From Bog-756 sp963734435 (lineage in GTDB: Bacteria > Actinomycetota > Acidimicrobiia > Acidimicrobiales > RAAP-2): a stretch of 64,000 bases of DNA. The stretch is from positions 132,610 through 196,609 of the forward strand of contig CAVTHA010000007.1 in NCBI GenBank assembly GCA_963734435.1, in the 5' to 3' direction. The position numbers and the translations under genes were made by a program. The notes beneath the pieces are model-generated. The model did no database searches and was not told where the DNA came from. It worked only from the letters and a program-made list of their open reading frames with translations. This document shows, in pieces, positions 55,873 through 64,000 of the stretch. Numbering within the stretch: the stretch's first letter is position 1; the number at the start of each line of letters is the position of its first letter.

Positions 55873-55892
55873 ATCGCGCACGGATCGCGCAC
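55873..55892. repeat. 20-bp element-end motif, copy 4
   Basis: This is identical to the copies at 6262, 11937 and 12162. It is 51 bp inside the right attachment-like repeat, compared with 48 bp for copy 2 at the right end of the 5.9 kb unit. Confidence 0.75.
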
Positions 55893-55943
55893 GAAGCGAC
55901 TCGAGCCGAGCCATGGCGGCATTGCGCACCCACTCTGACCTGG

Positions 55944-55997
55944 ACTTTCGGGGTGGAGGTGAACGGACTCGAACCGTCGGCCTCTACATTGCGAACG
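55944..55997 (-). repeat. attachment-site-like copy C (overlaps tRNA-Ala)
   Basis: These 54 bases are identical to 12005-12058. They cover the tRNA-Ala from its anticodon loop to the 3' end and 10 bases past it. This copy sits in the intact gene, and hence marks the tRNA-proximal junction. Confidence 0.92.
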
Positions 55998-56026
55998 TAG
56001 CGCTCTACCAACTGAGCTACACCCCC
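55954..56026 (-). tRNA. tRNA-Ala (anticodon CGC)
   Basis: The 73-nt sequence folds into a standard cloverleaf: acceptor GGGGGTG/CACCTCC, D-arm GCTC-AGTTGGTA-GAGC, anticodon stem CTACG/TGTAG with loop TTCGCAA, and T-arm GACGG-TTCGAGT-CCGTT. The discriminator is A. Anticodon CGC reads GCG (Ala). The CCA end is not encoded. The 3' part is repeated at 12005 and, with compensatory changes, at 6115. Confidence 0.95.
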
Positions 56027-56098
56027 GACACCGGCGAGATTAGCCCTCTGGCGCCGTCGCCTTGGCCTACGACTCTCTGGACTTGGGGACCGGCTCGA

Positions 56099-58316
56099 TC
56101 AGCCCGTGCTGGTCGGCGACCCCCCGTGCGAGCCCGAGCTCGTCGAGGTGCTCGATGGCACGGTCGTAGTCGTCGTTGTCGTGGTCGTGGTCGTCGTGGT
56201 GGACGTCGTCGGGGCGCTCGTGGGGGTCGGTGGCGGTGGCGACGTGGTGGTCGAGCTGGCCGGAGGCCCAGTCTGGCCGGGTGGCATCGGGAACGTCCAC
56301 ATGGCAGGAGTGCAGTAGCTGCTGGTGTCGGCTACCACGACATCGACCCCGGGTTGGGAGGAGAAGGTCCACACGTTGATGGGCGGGCCCGTCTGGAGGC
56401 AGGTCAACTCCGGATCGGTGGTCTGGAAGCCCGTCAGCGTGCCGAGATACTGGACGTTGCCGAACGATGCCGGCGGGACAACAGGCGTCAGGGCCACCGC
56501 CGCGCCCTGCCAGACGCCCGTGGACGTGAACCCAGAGCCGACCGGCGGCGGTCGATGCCGCGGTCGGCCCGGTCTGGAGATCCTTGACGGCCGGCGCGTT
56601 CCCGAGGAGCGCACCGAGCATGGCTGGATTGTTCCCGTCCATCCCCAGTGCCCAGATGCCCAAGCCGGCGATGTGGAAGGTGGAAGCGAGTTGAGCCTTG
56701 AGCGCCAACGAGGTCGGGTCGTCGAAGAAGGTCTCGTGCCACTGCGAACCGACCTGGTACGACGTCCACGGCGTCTGGGTCGACGGATCCCAGTAGGTCG
56801 GATGGCCGGACGACAGGATCTGAGCGTCACTGAGCGGTGACTCCCCTCCCATCGGCTGGGCCGCCCTGGTGCCGTCCGACGTCGGCCAGTCATATCCGTA
56901 GTAAGGCACGCCCAGTATCACCTTCTGCGGGGGCACGACCGCAGTGAATTGCTGCAGGGTCTCGGTGTCGTTGAATCCCCCACCGACGAGAGGAGCGGTG
57001 GCGCTGGGCGACTGGCGGTCGTTCATGTCGTAGGCCATGACGAAGAACCCGTCCAGGGCCGGCGCCAGCGCGGCCACGTCATAGAACCCGGCGCTGTCCG
57101 CCGCTGCGCTGGCATAGGTCGCCATCGTCACCTGCCAGTGGGGGTTCGCCGAGTGGAGTGACTTGGCCACCGTCGTGATCAGCGAAGTGAGGCCTTGCCG
57201 GTCGCCACTGCCCTCGCCCTCGAAGTCGAAGTTCACGCCGTCGAGACTCTTGGCCGAGACTGCGGCGATCAAGGCCGACGACAGACGGGACGGGGCATTC
57301 GGGTCGGAAGTGATGGCGTCGAGCGAGCTCTGGCTGAAGCACGTCACCGTGAGCACCACGCGGGCGCCGGCGGCATGCGCCCGCGACACCAGGTTGACCA
57401 AGTCCTGGCTCTCGTATCCGTTCCACCCGGACCCACTCTGGTTGAGCGTGCCGTCAGCGTTGGCATCGATGCTGAAGTACGCCAGGGTGGTCAGGTCCTT
57501 CACGTCGAAGCCCGCCGACTGGGGCAGCGTCCAATACGGCGCATAGCCGAAGATCTCGTGCGACTGCAGCGGGGGCGACCCGGCCAGGGAGGGTGGCGCC
57601 GGTGCCGGCGCCGAGGTGGCGGGCGGCAGATTGACCGCCGGGTGGGCACCGAATGCCTGGTAGGCGTTCCCTCCCTTGTTGTCGCTCCGATGCGGGAGCG
57701 CGCCATCGGCCGAGGACCCGAACGAGGTACTGGTGCTGCCGGCCAGAAGCACCAGCGCCAACAGGCCGACGAGGACTGGCGCGATCCGGCGTCGACCGAG
57801 ACCGTGCTGGGGCTCACCGTTGTCGGGATGCGGAGCCGTCCACCGACGGCGCATGGGCGCCGTCCAGCGGGAAAGCGCACCGACGGCCGTTCCGACTGCC
57901 GCCCCGAGCCCGGTCGAGCTCCGAGCCTCCCGACTTCCGTCGATAACCCCGAGGAACAGCCCGAGCTCCGAAGCCGGTGCGACGAACCGGAAGGGGGAGT
58001 CGGAACCGAACCACCCGCCCTGGCGCATCTCGATCTCGAGCAGTTTCTCCTGGCCGGTCCCTGGTCGCTCCGCGGCGGGCGAGGAAGTCACTCCGATCAT
58101 CTCCGACCACGGCAGCAACGAAGGCACGCCGGAACCGGGCGGGGACGGCGCGACGATCAGTCCGAGCTCGGTGGCGCGCAACTCGACGGAAGACTCGGCC
58201 GCGGCTCCGGCGGTTGCCGCCGTCTGATCGGTCAGATCTACGGCTGGACGGGCGCGCAAGACGCCGGGCGGAGGACTGGACAGGTCGTGAGCGTTCGAAC
58301 GGCGTTCGGATCTCAT
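56099..58316 (-). CDS. membrane-anchored GH18-type glycosidase-like protein (frameshift)
   Basis: Residues ~1-150 are a cytoplasmic domain of unknown type. One membrane helix follows (IAPVLVGLLALVLLAGSTST). From ~250 a GH18 barrel is visible: HEIFGYAPYWTLPQSAGFDV, DGVNFDFEGEGSGDRQGLTS (the DxxDxDxE-like catalytic motif with its Glu), DGFFVMAYDMNDRQ and IAGLGIWALGMDGN. A frameshift near 56555 hides the C-terminus, a Thr/Ser/Pro-rich tail with poly-Thr, stop at 56099. Such proteins act on spore or cell-wall polymers (YaaH/SleL-like) or chitin. It begins just past the tRNA on the chromosomal side. Confidence 0.85.
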
Positions 58317-58610
58317 GGGATGTCGGTGAGGACGGGCGATGGGAGGCCGGGCTCGGCAGCGGTCGCTTCCGCCACCCGATACCCGGCCAGGCTACCACCC
58401 GGCAGGCGATTTTGACCACGCGACGAGGGGATTTCCTCGGGATTCTGCGTGCTCAGGTGACAGATCCGAGACGAGCTGCACTGGGGACGTCCTCCTAAAG
58501 ATTCCTCCGGGAGTTCCGACAATTGGGCAGCGGCCGTGTGCCTCCGGATGCAACAGATCGGTCACCATGAAGTCATCGTCAATCCAGCCTGTCCATGAGC
58601 CGATGATCCC

Positions 58611-59687
58611 GTGATCTTCGTCGAAGGGTTCCGCCTGCTGTTCGTGCTGGCCGGTTCGGCGGCGGGGTTCGAGGTCGGCCGGAACGTAAGTACGAGCCCG
58701 CGTGCGTCGGTGATCGGGCTCCTCCTCGGTGCTGCGGTGAGTTATGTCCTGGGTGGCGCCGGCGGGCGTCTGCTCGACAAGGGACTCCAGCGGGCAGTCT
58801 TCCTCTTCCGCAATACGCCACCCGGCGAGGTCTTCGCCGCCTCGATCATCTCGACCACCGGGATGCTGCTCGGACTGGTGGTCGGGCTTCCATTCCTGGT
58901 GATCTTCCGATCGAGCTTTGCGTTGCTCGCAACCGCGTTCGCATCGTGGATCCTGGCCACCGCCGGATGGAGGCTCGGCTCCGTCAAGGGACGTCAGATC
59001 GTGGCCGCCGCTGGCCTGTCCCGAATCCTGGCTCCCCAGCCGACCCCTCCTCAAGGCCATGCCCTGTTGGTGGACGGTTCCGCCCTCATGGACCGGTTCC
59101 TTCTGGAATTGGGCCGCGGCGGGCTGCTGCCCGGAGGCCTGGTCATCCCGCAGTTCGTGGTGGATCACGTGCAATCCGTCGCCGAATCTCCCGACCCGGT
59201 CAGCTCGCGCCGAGCGAGACGTGGGCTGGAGTCGGTCGAAGCCTTGCGGGAAATGAGCGTCCCCGTCCATGTGGCCCGGGACGAGGTGCCCGAGGTCGAC
59301 GATCCCACCACCAAGCTGCTCACGGTGGCTCGCCGGGTCGGCCTGCGCATCGCCACGTGCTCGTCCAAGGTGGTGGATGAGGCAGTCCGCTGGGAGCTGG
59401 CCGTGGTGGACCTGCGTGATGTGGCCAGCCGGCTCAATCCTGACCACCTGCCGGGCGAGCAGTTGAGCGTCGACCTGGTCCGGGAGGGTCGACAGCCACG
59501 TCAGGCCGTCGGCTACCTGCCTGACGGCGACATGGTCGTCGTCAACGACGCCACCCATCTGGTCGACCGGGGCACGGTTGGTGTCACCGTCCTGTCGACC
59601 CGATCCACCAGCCAAGGGCTAATGGTGTTCGCCAAGTTGGCCGGCGAGCCTGTAGCGGCGGGCGACGATCGCGACGCCCTCGACTGA
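58611..59687 (+). CDS. PIN/TRAM-domain membrane protein (YacL-type)
   Basis: GTG 58611. The 358-residue product has an N-terminal membrane region (~1-125, four helices). A PIN nuclease domain (~145-260) follows: ALLVDGSALMDRFLLELGRG with the acidic residue pair, VVDHVQSVAESPDP, VDDPTTKLLTVARRVGLRIA. A C-terminal TRAM domain (~300-358) contains GEQLSVDLVREGRQPRQAVG and GDMVVVNDATHLVDRGTVGV. This architecture is typical of the YacL family in Gram-positives, presumed RNA-binding or RNA-cleaving at the membrane. Confidence 0.9.
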   Translation: MIFVEGFRLLFVLAGSAAGFEVGRNVSTSPRASVIGLLLGAAVSYVLGGAGGRLLDKGLQRAVFLFRNTPPGEVFAASIISTTGMLLGLVVGLPFLVIFRSSFALLATAFASWILATAGWRLGSVKGRQIVAAAGLSRILAPQPTPPQGHALLVDGSALMDRFLLELGRGGLLPGGLVIPQFVVDHVQSVAESPDPVSSRRARRGLESVEALREMSVPVHVARDEVPEVDDPTTKLLTVARRVGLRIATCSSKVVDEAVRWELAVVDLRDVASRLNPDHLPGEQLSVDLVREGRQPRQAVGYLPDGDMVVVNDATHLVDRGTVGVTVLSTRSTSQGLMVFAKLAGEPVAAGDDRDALD

Positions 59688-59780
59688 CGGTCCGCAGCCT
59701 GGACGGTGGAACTCCCTGGGGACCACGCTGATATGACGCGGCGACGTGAGGACTCGCTCGGCACCGCAGGCACCGAGACG

Positions 59781-61181
59781 TCAGGCCTGTTTCACCGCCG
59801 CCACCAGCTTGGTCAAAGTGTCCTTGGCATCGCCGAACAGCAGGGTGGTCTTGTCGTCGAACAGCAGCTCGTTGTCGATGCCGGCAAAGCCGGGCCTCAT
59901 CGAGCGTTTCAGGAACACGATGTTGCTGGCCTCGTCGGCGTTGATGATGGGCATGCCGTAGATGGGGCTGCCGACGGTGTTCTTGGCGGCCGGGTTCACG
60001 GTGTCGTTGGCGCCGACCACCAGCGCCACGTCGGCCGTCGACATCTCGGGATTGGCCTCGTCCATCTCCTTCAGCTCGTCGTAGGGCACGTTCGCCTCCG
60101 CCAAGAGCACGTTCATGTGCCCGGGCATTCGGCCGGCCACGGGGTGGATGGCGTAGAAGACCTCGACGCCCCGCTCCATCAACAGGTCGGCGAGCTCACG
60201 TACGGTGTGCTGCGCCTGGGCCACGGCCAGGCCGTAGCCGGGGATGATGACCACCTTGCGGGCGTAGGCCAGCAGCACACCGATGTCCTCCGCGGTTCCG
60301 GCCTTGACCGGACGCGTCTCTCCGGAGCCATCGGCGCCTCCGCTGGCTGTCACCACCGACCCGAACGCACTGAAGAGGATGTTCGGCAGTGACCTGCCCA
60401 TCGCCTTGCTCATCAAACGGGTGAGCAGGATGCCCGAGGCGCCGACCAGGGTGCCGGCGATGATCAACAGGTTGTTGTTGAGCGTGAACCCCGAAGCCGC
60501 CACGGCCAGGCCGGTGAACGAGTTGAGGAGTGAGATCAGCACGGGAACGTCGGCTCCGCCGATGGGCAGCACGAAGATGACGCCGAGCACCAACGACAGC
60601 CCGGCAGTGGCCGCCAACAGCGGGACGCTGCCGGTCACCAGTGTCCCGACCGCCAGCCCCAGGATGGCCAACCCGACGACCCCGTTGATGACCTGTTGGG
60701 CCGGGTAGGTGACCGGCCGTCCGGTCATCAGCTCCTGCAGCTTGGCAAAGGCGATGGCGCTCCCGGCGAAGGAGACGCACCCGACGAGCACCCCGAACAG
60801 CACTTCGGCGATCCGGTACACGGCAGGGTTCCCGGGCGCCTCGATGACGAAGGCCACGATCGAGATCAGGGCGGCCGCACCACCGCCCACCCCGTTGAAG
60901 ATGGCGACCATCTGGGGCATCGCGGTCATCTTGACCAGACGCGCCGCCGGTACGGCAATGATCGCGCCGATGACCATGGCCACCAGCGTGAGCACCAGAT
61001 TGAGGGTGTGGGCCCGGACGACCGGGTAGGCGAACGTGAAGCCGACGGCCACCGTCGCCGCTGCCGCCGCCAGGAGGTTCCCGTTCCGCGCGTGCCGAGG
61101 AGAGCTGAGCCCCTTGAGGGCGACGATGAAACCGATGGCGGCGATCAGGTAGACCAGATCGATGCCGGTGTTGAGCGTCAC
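59781..61181 (-). CDS. pntB: NAD(P) transhydrogenase subunit beta
   Basis: The 466-residue product has nine or so membrane helices (domain II) followed by the NADP-binding domain III. Domain III contains VIIPGYGLAVAQAQHTVREL, GRMPGHMNVLLAEANVPYDE, VALVVGANDTVNPAAKN and LFGDAKDTL. The protein couples proton entry to hydride transfer from NADH to NADP+. Its start overlaps the stop of pntA2 (ATGA). Full length for the family. Confidence 0.96.
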   Translation of the reverse strand: MTLNTGIDLVYLIAAIGFIVALKGLSSPRHARNGNLLAAAAATVAVGFTFAYPVVRAHTLNLVLTLVAMVIGAIIAVPAARLVKMTAMPQMVAIFNGVGGGAAALISIVAFVIEAPGNPAVYRIAEVLFGVLVGCVSFAGSAIAFAKLQELMTGRPVTYPAQQVINGVVGLAILGLAVGTLVTGSVPLLAATAGLSLVLGVIFVLPIGGADVPVLISLLNSFTGLAVAASGFTLNNNLLIIAGTLVGASGILLTRLMSKAMGRSLPNILFSAFGSVVTASGGADGSGETRPVKAGTAEDIGVLLAYARKVVIIPGYGLAVAQAQHTVRELADLLMERGVEVFYAIHPVAGRMPGHMNVLLAEANVPYDELKEMDEANPEMSTADVALVVGANDTVNPAAKNTVGSPIYGMPIINADEASNIVFLKRSMRPGFAGIDNELLFDDKTTLLFGDAKDTLTKLVAAVKQA

Positions 61182-61519
61182 TGGTCACCGTCCGCGGCAC
61201 CGTCTTCGCCCCGAACCTCTTTGGCCGGTCGCTCAGCCGGCTTGCCTTTGAACATCTCCAGCATCCGATCGGTGACGACGAACCCGCCGACGATGTTGAG
61301 GGTGGCGAGGACCACAGCCAGAAAGGCCAAGGTGATCTGCAGGGCACCGTGAGCCTCTCCCATGATGAGGATGGTCCCGACCAGGACGATGCCGTGGATG
61401 GCGTTGCTCCCGGACATCAGCGGGGTGTGGAGGATGCTCGGCACGCGCCCGATGACCTCGTTCCCCACGAACGCAGCCAGGACGAAGACGGTGATGAACT
61501 CGATGATTCCGGTGCTCAT
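61178..61519 (-). CDS. pntA2: NAD(P) transhydrogenase subunit alpha, membrane part
   Basis: The 113-residue product has three to four membrane helices (FITVFVLAAFVGNEVIGRVP, AIHGIVLVGTILIMG, ITLAFLAVVLATLNIVGGFV) and ends in a soluble tail. It corresponds to the C-terminal membrane segment of fused PntA. It overlaps both neighbours by four bases. Confidence 0.93.
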   Translation of the reverse strand: MSTGIIEFITVFVLAAFVGNEVIGRVPSILHTPLMSGSNAIHGIVLVGTILIMGEAHGALQITLAFLAVVLATLNIVGGFVVTDRMLEMFKGKPAERPAKEVRGEDGAADGDQ

Positions 61520-62715
61520 GTACCCGTGTCCTCCGATCTGGGGCCCGGCTCCCCGTCGTTCCCACCCTCGACCGCGGGCACTGGAGGAGGAAGGCCGAGC
61601 GCTTCGGCGGTCGGACCGTGCACGACCCGCCCGGCCCGGACCACACAGGTGCCGGCCAGGATCTCGTCGTCGAAATCGGGGGCGAGCTCCCCGTCCTTGA
61701 TCAGCAGACCCATGAAGTTGGCGATGTTGCGGGCGTAGAGGAAGCTGGCATGGGTCGGCATGGTGGCCGGTGGATTGGTGAGCCCCACCACGGTTACGCC
61801 GTTCACCACCACCTCCTCGCCGGGTACCGACAGCTCACAGTTGCCGCCTGAATCGGCGGCGAGGTCGATGATGACCGAGCCCTCCGACATCCCGTCCACC
61901 ATGGCTGCGGTGACCAGCACCGGGGCCCGGCGGCCGGGGATCTCCGCGGTGGTGATGACCACGTCGGATGCCGCCACCTCCGAGGCCAACAGCTCCTGCT
62001 GCCGGGAGAGGTACTCGGCGGACTGCTCGGTCGCATACCCGCCGGCGCCCTCCTGGAGCTCGAGCTCGAGCTCCACGAATTTGGCTCCGAGGCTCTGCAC
62101 CTCTTCTTTGGCTGCGGTCCGCACGTCGTAGGCCCGCACCACTGCCCCCAGTCGCCGGGAGGTGGCGATGGCCTGCAGACCGGCGACGCCTGCCCCCATC
62201 ACCAGCACCTTGGCCGGCGGCACCGTTCCCGCCGCCGTCATGAACATGGGAAAGAACTTGGCCAGGTGCTCGGCCGCCGAAAGCCCGGCCCGGTAGCCGG
62301 ACACGGTGGCCTGGGACGAGAGGGCGTCCATCGACTGGGCCCGGCTGATGCGAGGCAGGAGATCGAGGCTGTAGACGGTGGCGCCCTTGCCGGCCAGCGC
62401 CCGCACCGTGTCGAGCTCGGCTCCCGGTTGCAGGAAGCTGATCAGTGACATCCCGTCGGGGAGCTTCCTCACTTCATCGGAGGTCGGCGGCTGGACCCGG
62501 GCCACCAGGGATGCACCCTCGAGAGCGGATGTCGCATCGGCAGCCACCGTCGCCCCGACCCGGCGGTACTGGTCGTCCGAGAAGCGGGCCGCGCTCCCGG
62601 CGCCGGCCTCGACAACCAGCTCGATCCCGGTGCCGCCCAGCCGGGCAACCACTTCGGGAACCATGGCCACCCGGGTCTCTCCCGGCCGTGACTCTCTGAG
62701 GACGGCGACTTTCAC
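61516..62715 (-). CDS. pntA1: NAD(P) transhydrogenase subunit alpha, NAD-binding part
   Basis: The 399-residue product is domain I. It starts with MKVAVLRESRPGETRVAMVP and has KVLVMGAGVAGLQAIATSRR (NAD-binding) and VVRAYDVRTAAKEEVQSLGA. VVITTAEIPGRRAPVLVTAA and GSVIIDLAADSGGNCEL follow. No membrane helices are present; these are supplied by pntA2. Together with pntB this makes the three-gene transhydrogenase of Actinobacteria and alpha-proteobacteria. Confidence 0.96.
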   Translation of the reverse strand: MKVAVLRESRPGETRVAMVPEVVARLGGTGIELVVEAGAGSAARFSDDQYRRVGATVAADATSALEGASLVARVQPPTSDEVRKLPDGMSLISFLQPGAELDTVRALAGKGATVYSLDLLPRISRAQSMDALSSQATVSGYRAGLSAAEHLAKFFPMFMTAAGTVPPAKVLVMGAGVAGLQAIATSRRLGAVVRAYDVRTAAKEEVQSLGAKFVELELELQEGAGGYATEQSAEYLSRQQELLASEVAASDVVITTAEIPGRRAPVLVTAAMVDGMSEGSVIIDLAADSGGNCELSVPGEEVVVNGVTVVGLTNPPATMPTHASFLYARNIANFMGLLIKDGELAPDFDDEILAGTCVVRAGRVVHGPTAEALGLPPPVPAVEGGNDGEPGPRSEDTGT

Positions 62716-62853
62716 GGCCTGAGGTATACAGGCAATTCGACGTGTCGACCACTCTGGAAGGCTGTCCGAAGGGCTGAGGCGAGGAGTGCCGCTCCCGTCG
62801 CTCAGTAGGTTTTACGGTGCTCCGGATCGGGCGTTATGCCCAGCACGCGTGGC

Positions 62854-64000
62854 TTATGCCGATCGTGACGAGCGGTTCTTCAGGCGCTTCCGGCCGACGC
62901 GCCCTCCGGCGGCTCGCACCTCGGGGCGATCGTCGTCGGACCCGGCATCGGAGACGCCGCCGTCGGATCCTTCTGCGTCGAGCTCGTCTTCTTCAAGTGC
63001 CGCGTCCAGATCGGGGTCGTCTGGGTCGATCCCGTCGGTCTCCAGGCCGTCGGTGGCGATCTCGGTGACCGGGGTCACGTCTTCGGGGTCGTCCACGCCC
63101 CCTCCTGCGAGGGTGTCAGCGTCGCCCGGGTGATCGGCAACCGCCACGGCCACACCGGAGCCACCACCGAACGCCTCCTCCACCATCGTCCCGCCGACAC
63201 GACGGAGGAGCGTGCGTTCGCTGGTCCGTGAGAAGTGGGGCACCTCGTCGCAGCGGGCCAGCTCGGCGGCGTCCTCGCTCGACATCGGCCGGGCGAAGAA
63301 GAACCCCTGGGCCGCGTCAGCCTGGAACGAGCGCACGATCTCCACCTGGCCCGCCGTCTCGACCTGCTCGACGATGGCCGACATGCCGAGCGAGTGCGCC
63401 ATGTGGATGACCGTCTCGACGACGAGCCGGTTGATCCCCTGGGTGGACTCGAGGCCGGAGATGAAGGACCCGTCGATCTTCACCGTGCTGATCGAATGGC
63501 GCTTGAACGGCTCGAACGAGGACCAGTTGGTACCCACGTCGTCCACCGACAGCTGCACGCCGATCTGGCCGAGGTCCTTCAGGTCACCCGACGCCGACGA
63601 GTCGACGATGGCTTCCTCGGTGACCTCGAGCGTCAGCTGTCCGCTCGGGAAGCCGGTCTTCTCGAGGGCGTCCTGTCACCGCCTTGGACACCTCTCCGCG
63701 GCGCAGGTCGTCGATGCTGCAGTTGACACCCAGCCTCGATGCTCGGTGACCAGGGCCGGCCTGACCGCGGCCTCCGTCGGCGCCCAGCGGGTCGACGACC
63801 GGATGTCCCCGCTGCGCCTCGGCCTCGGGGATCAGCTCGGCCGGGGTGATCAGGCCCTCGGTCGGTGTTGCCGGCGCACGAGGGCCTCCATCCGAGGGGA
63901 CGGCCGTTGGAGAGGTCGACGACGGGTGGGAACTCGAGATAGGGGGCTCCGGCCAGAGAGAAGGTGAGCTCGGTGTCGGTCAGCATGCCGGGGCCGACCT
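62854..64000 (-). CDS. EAL-domain c-di-GMP phosphodiesterase (5' end outside, frameshifts)
   Basis: The best frame gives the EAL C-terminal half: VQLSVDDVGTNWSSFEPFKR, STVKIDGSFISGLE (the K-D metal/base motif) and ADAAQGFFFARPMSSEDAAE. An acidic Ser/Asp-rich tail of about 90 residues (DDPDLDAALEEDELDAEGSD) and a basic end follow. Upstream, TELTFSLAGAPYLEFPPVVD and LTLEVTEEAIVDSSASGD are the matching N-terminal parts, separated by at least two frameshifts (for example an extra A near 63676). The start lies beyond the window. It would hydrolyse c-di-GMP; the acidic tail is unusual. Confidence 0.8.

Larger units (their letters stand above)
55320..55943. other. gene-free right end of the 44 kb unit
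   Basis: There are 624 bases between the last transposase and the tRNA-Ala repeat without a convincing gene. It contains the G-run cluster and the fourth 20-bp motif. No integrase gene is visible here, where one would be expected. Confidence 0.55.

Noticed and set aside
56150..56230. GTC/GTG-rich tract as a microsatellite or regulatory repeat
   Set aside because: It encodes the poly-Thr linker of the GH18-like protein on the minus strand in the corrected frame.
5000..64000. Many long frames opposite real genes, such as those opposite LuxR, GH3, GH18 and pntB
   Set aside because: They are high-GC shadow frames with Arg/Pro/Ala-rich composition, no domains, and better-supported genes on the other strand.

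Overview
The window is GC-rich DNA, most likely from a soil-type actinobacterium. Pointers are an F420-dependent luciferase-like oxidoreductase, a proton-translocating transhydrogenase split into three genes (pntA1-pntA2-pntB), several Actinobacteria-typical small families (DUF6458-like, DUF5670-like, DUF1206, MarR-DUF488), and the codon bias. Acidimicrobiia or a related deep lineage is a reasonable guess, but nothing here fixes the taxon.

Layout. 1-6052: an acyl-CoA dehydrogenase 3' end, decayed genes (transposase, PPOX-type flavoprotein, lipoprotein), a ferritin-like protein, a LuxR regulator and a SAM methyltransferase. 6115-12005: a 5.9 kb unit bounded by copies of the 3' part of tRNA-Ala and carrying an FtsX-type permease and a GH3 glycosidase. 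12005-55997: a 44 kb unit bounded by the same 54-bp repeat, ending in the only complete tRNA-Ala(CGC) gene (55954-56026, minus strand). 56099-64000: chromosomal-looking genes (GH18-like protein, PIN/TRAM membrane protein, pntA1-pntA2-pntB, EAL phosphodiesterase).

The 44 kb unit looks like a stress and accessory-metabolism island. Its left end has a toxin-antitoxin-like pair, a pentapeptide-repeat protein and insertion-sequence debris. Next come MarR-DUF488 divergent from a ClC channel, a DUF3565-DUF1971 fusion, a CIRCE-controlled Hsp20 with small zinc-ribbon and membrane proteins, and a cluster of STAS, HATPase, response-regulator, ferritin and CsbD genes. A GT2 gene follows an acyl-CoA dehydrogenase-NodS fusion. 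The centrepiece is a tightly packed operon (37191-44184, with GH15 just downstream): TPP enzyme, small membrane protein, gluconate-2-dehydrogenase-subunit-3-like protein, GMC oxidoreductase, mandelate-racemase-type dehydratase and SDR. It is a plausible sugar or sugar-acid oxidation route. The right part carries CYTH-CHAD, a histone-H1-like repeat protein, topoisomerase IB, YihY, DUF1345 and an F420 oxidoreductase.

Many otherwise convincing genes, inside and outside the island, contain single-base frameshifts, often in homopolymers. I annotate the full gene extent and give the approximate break. Sequence error is at least as likely as pseudogenization, so 'pseudogene' below often means 'interrupted as sequenced'.
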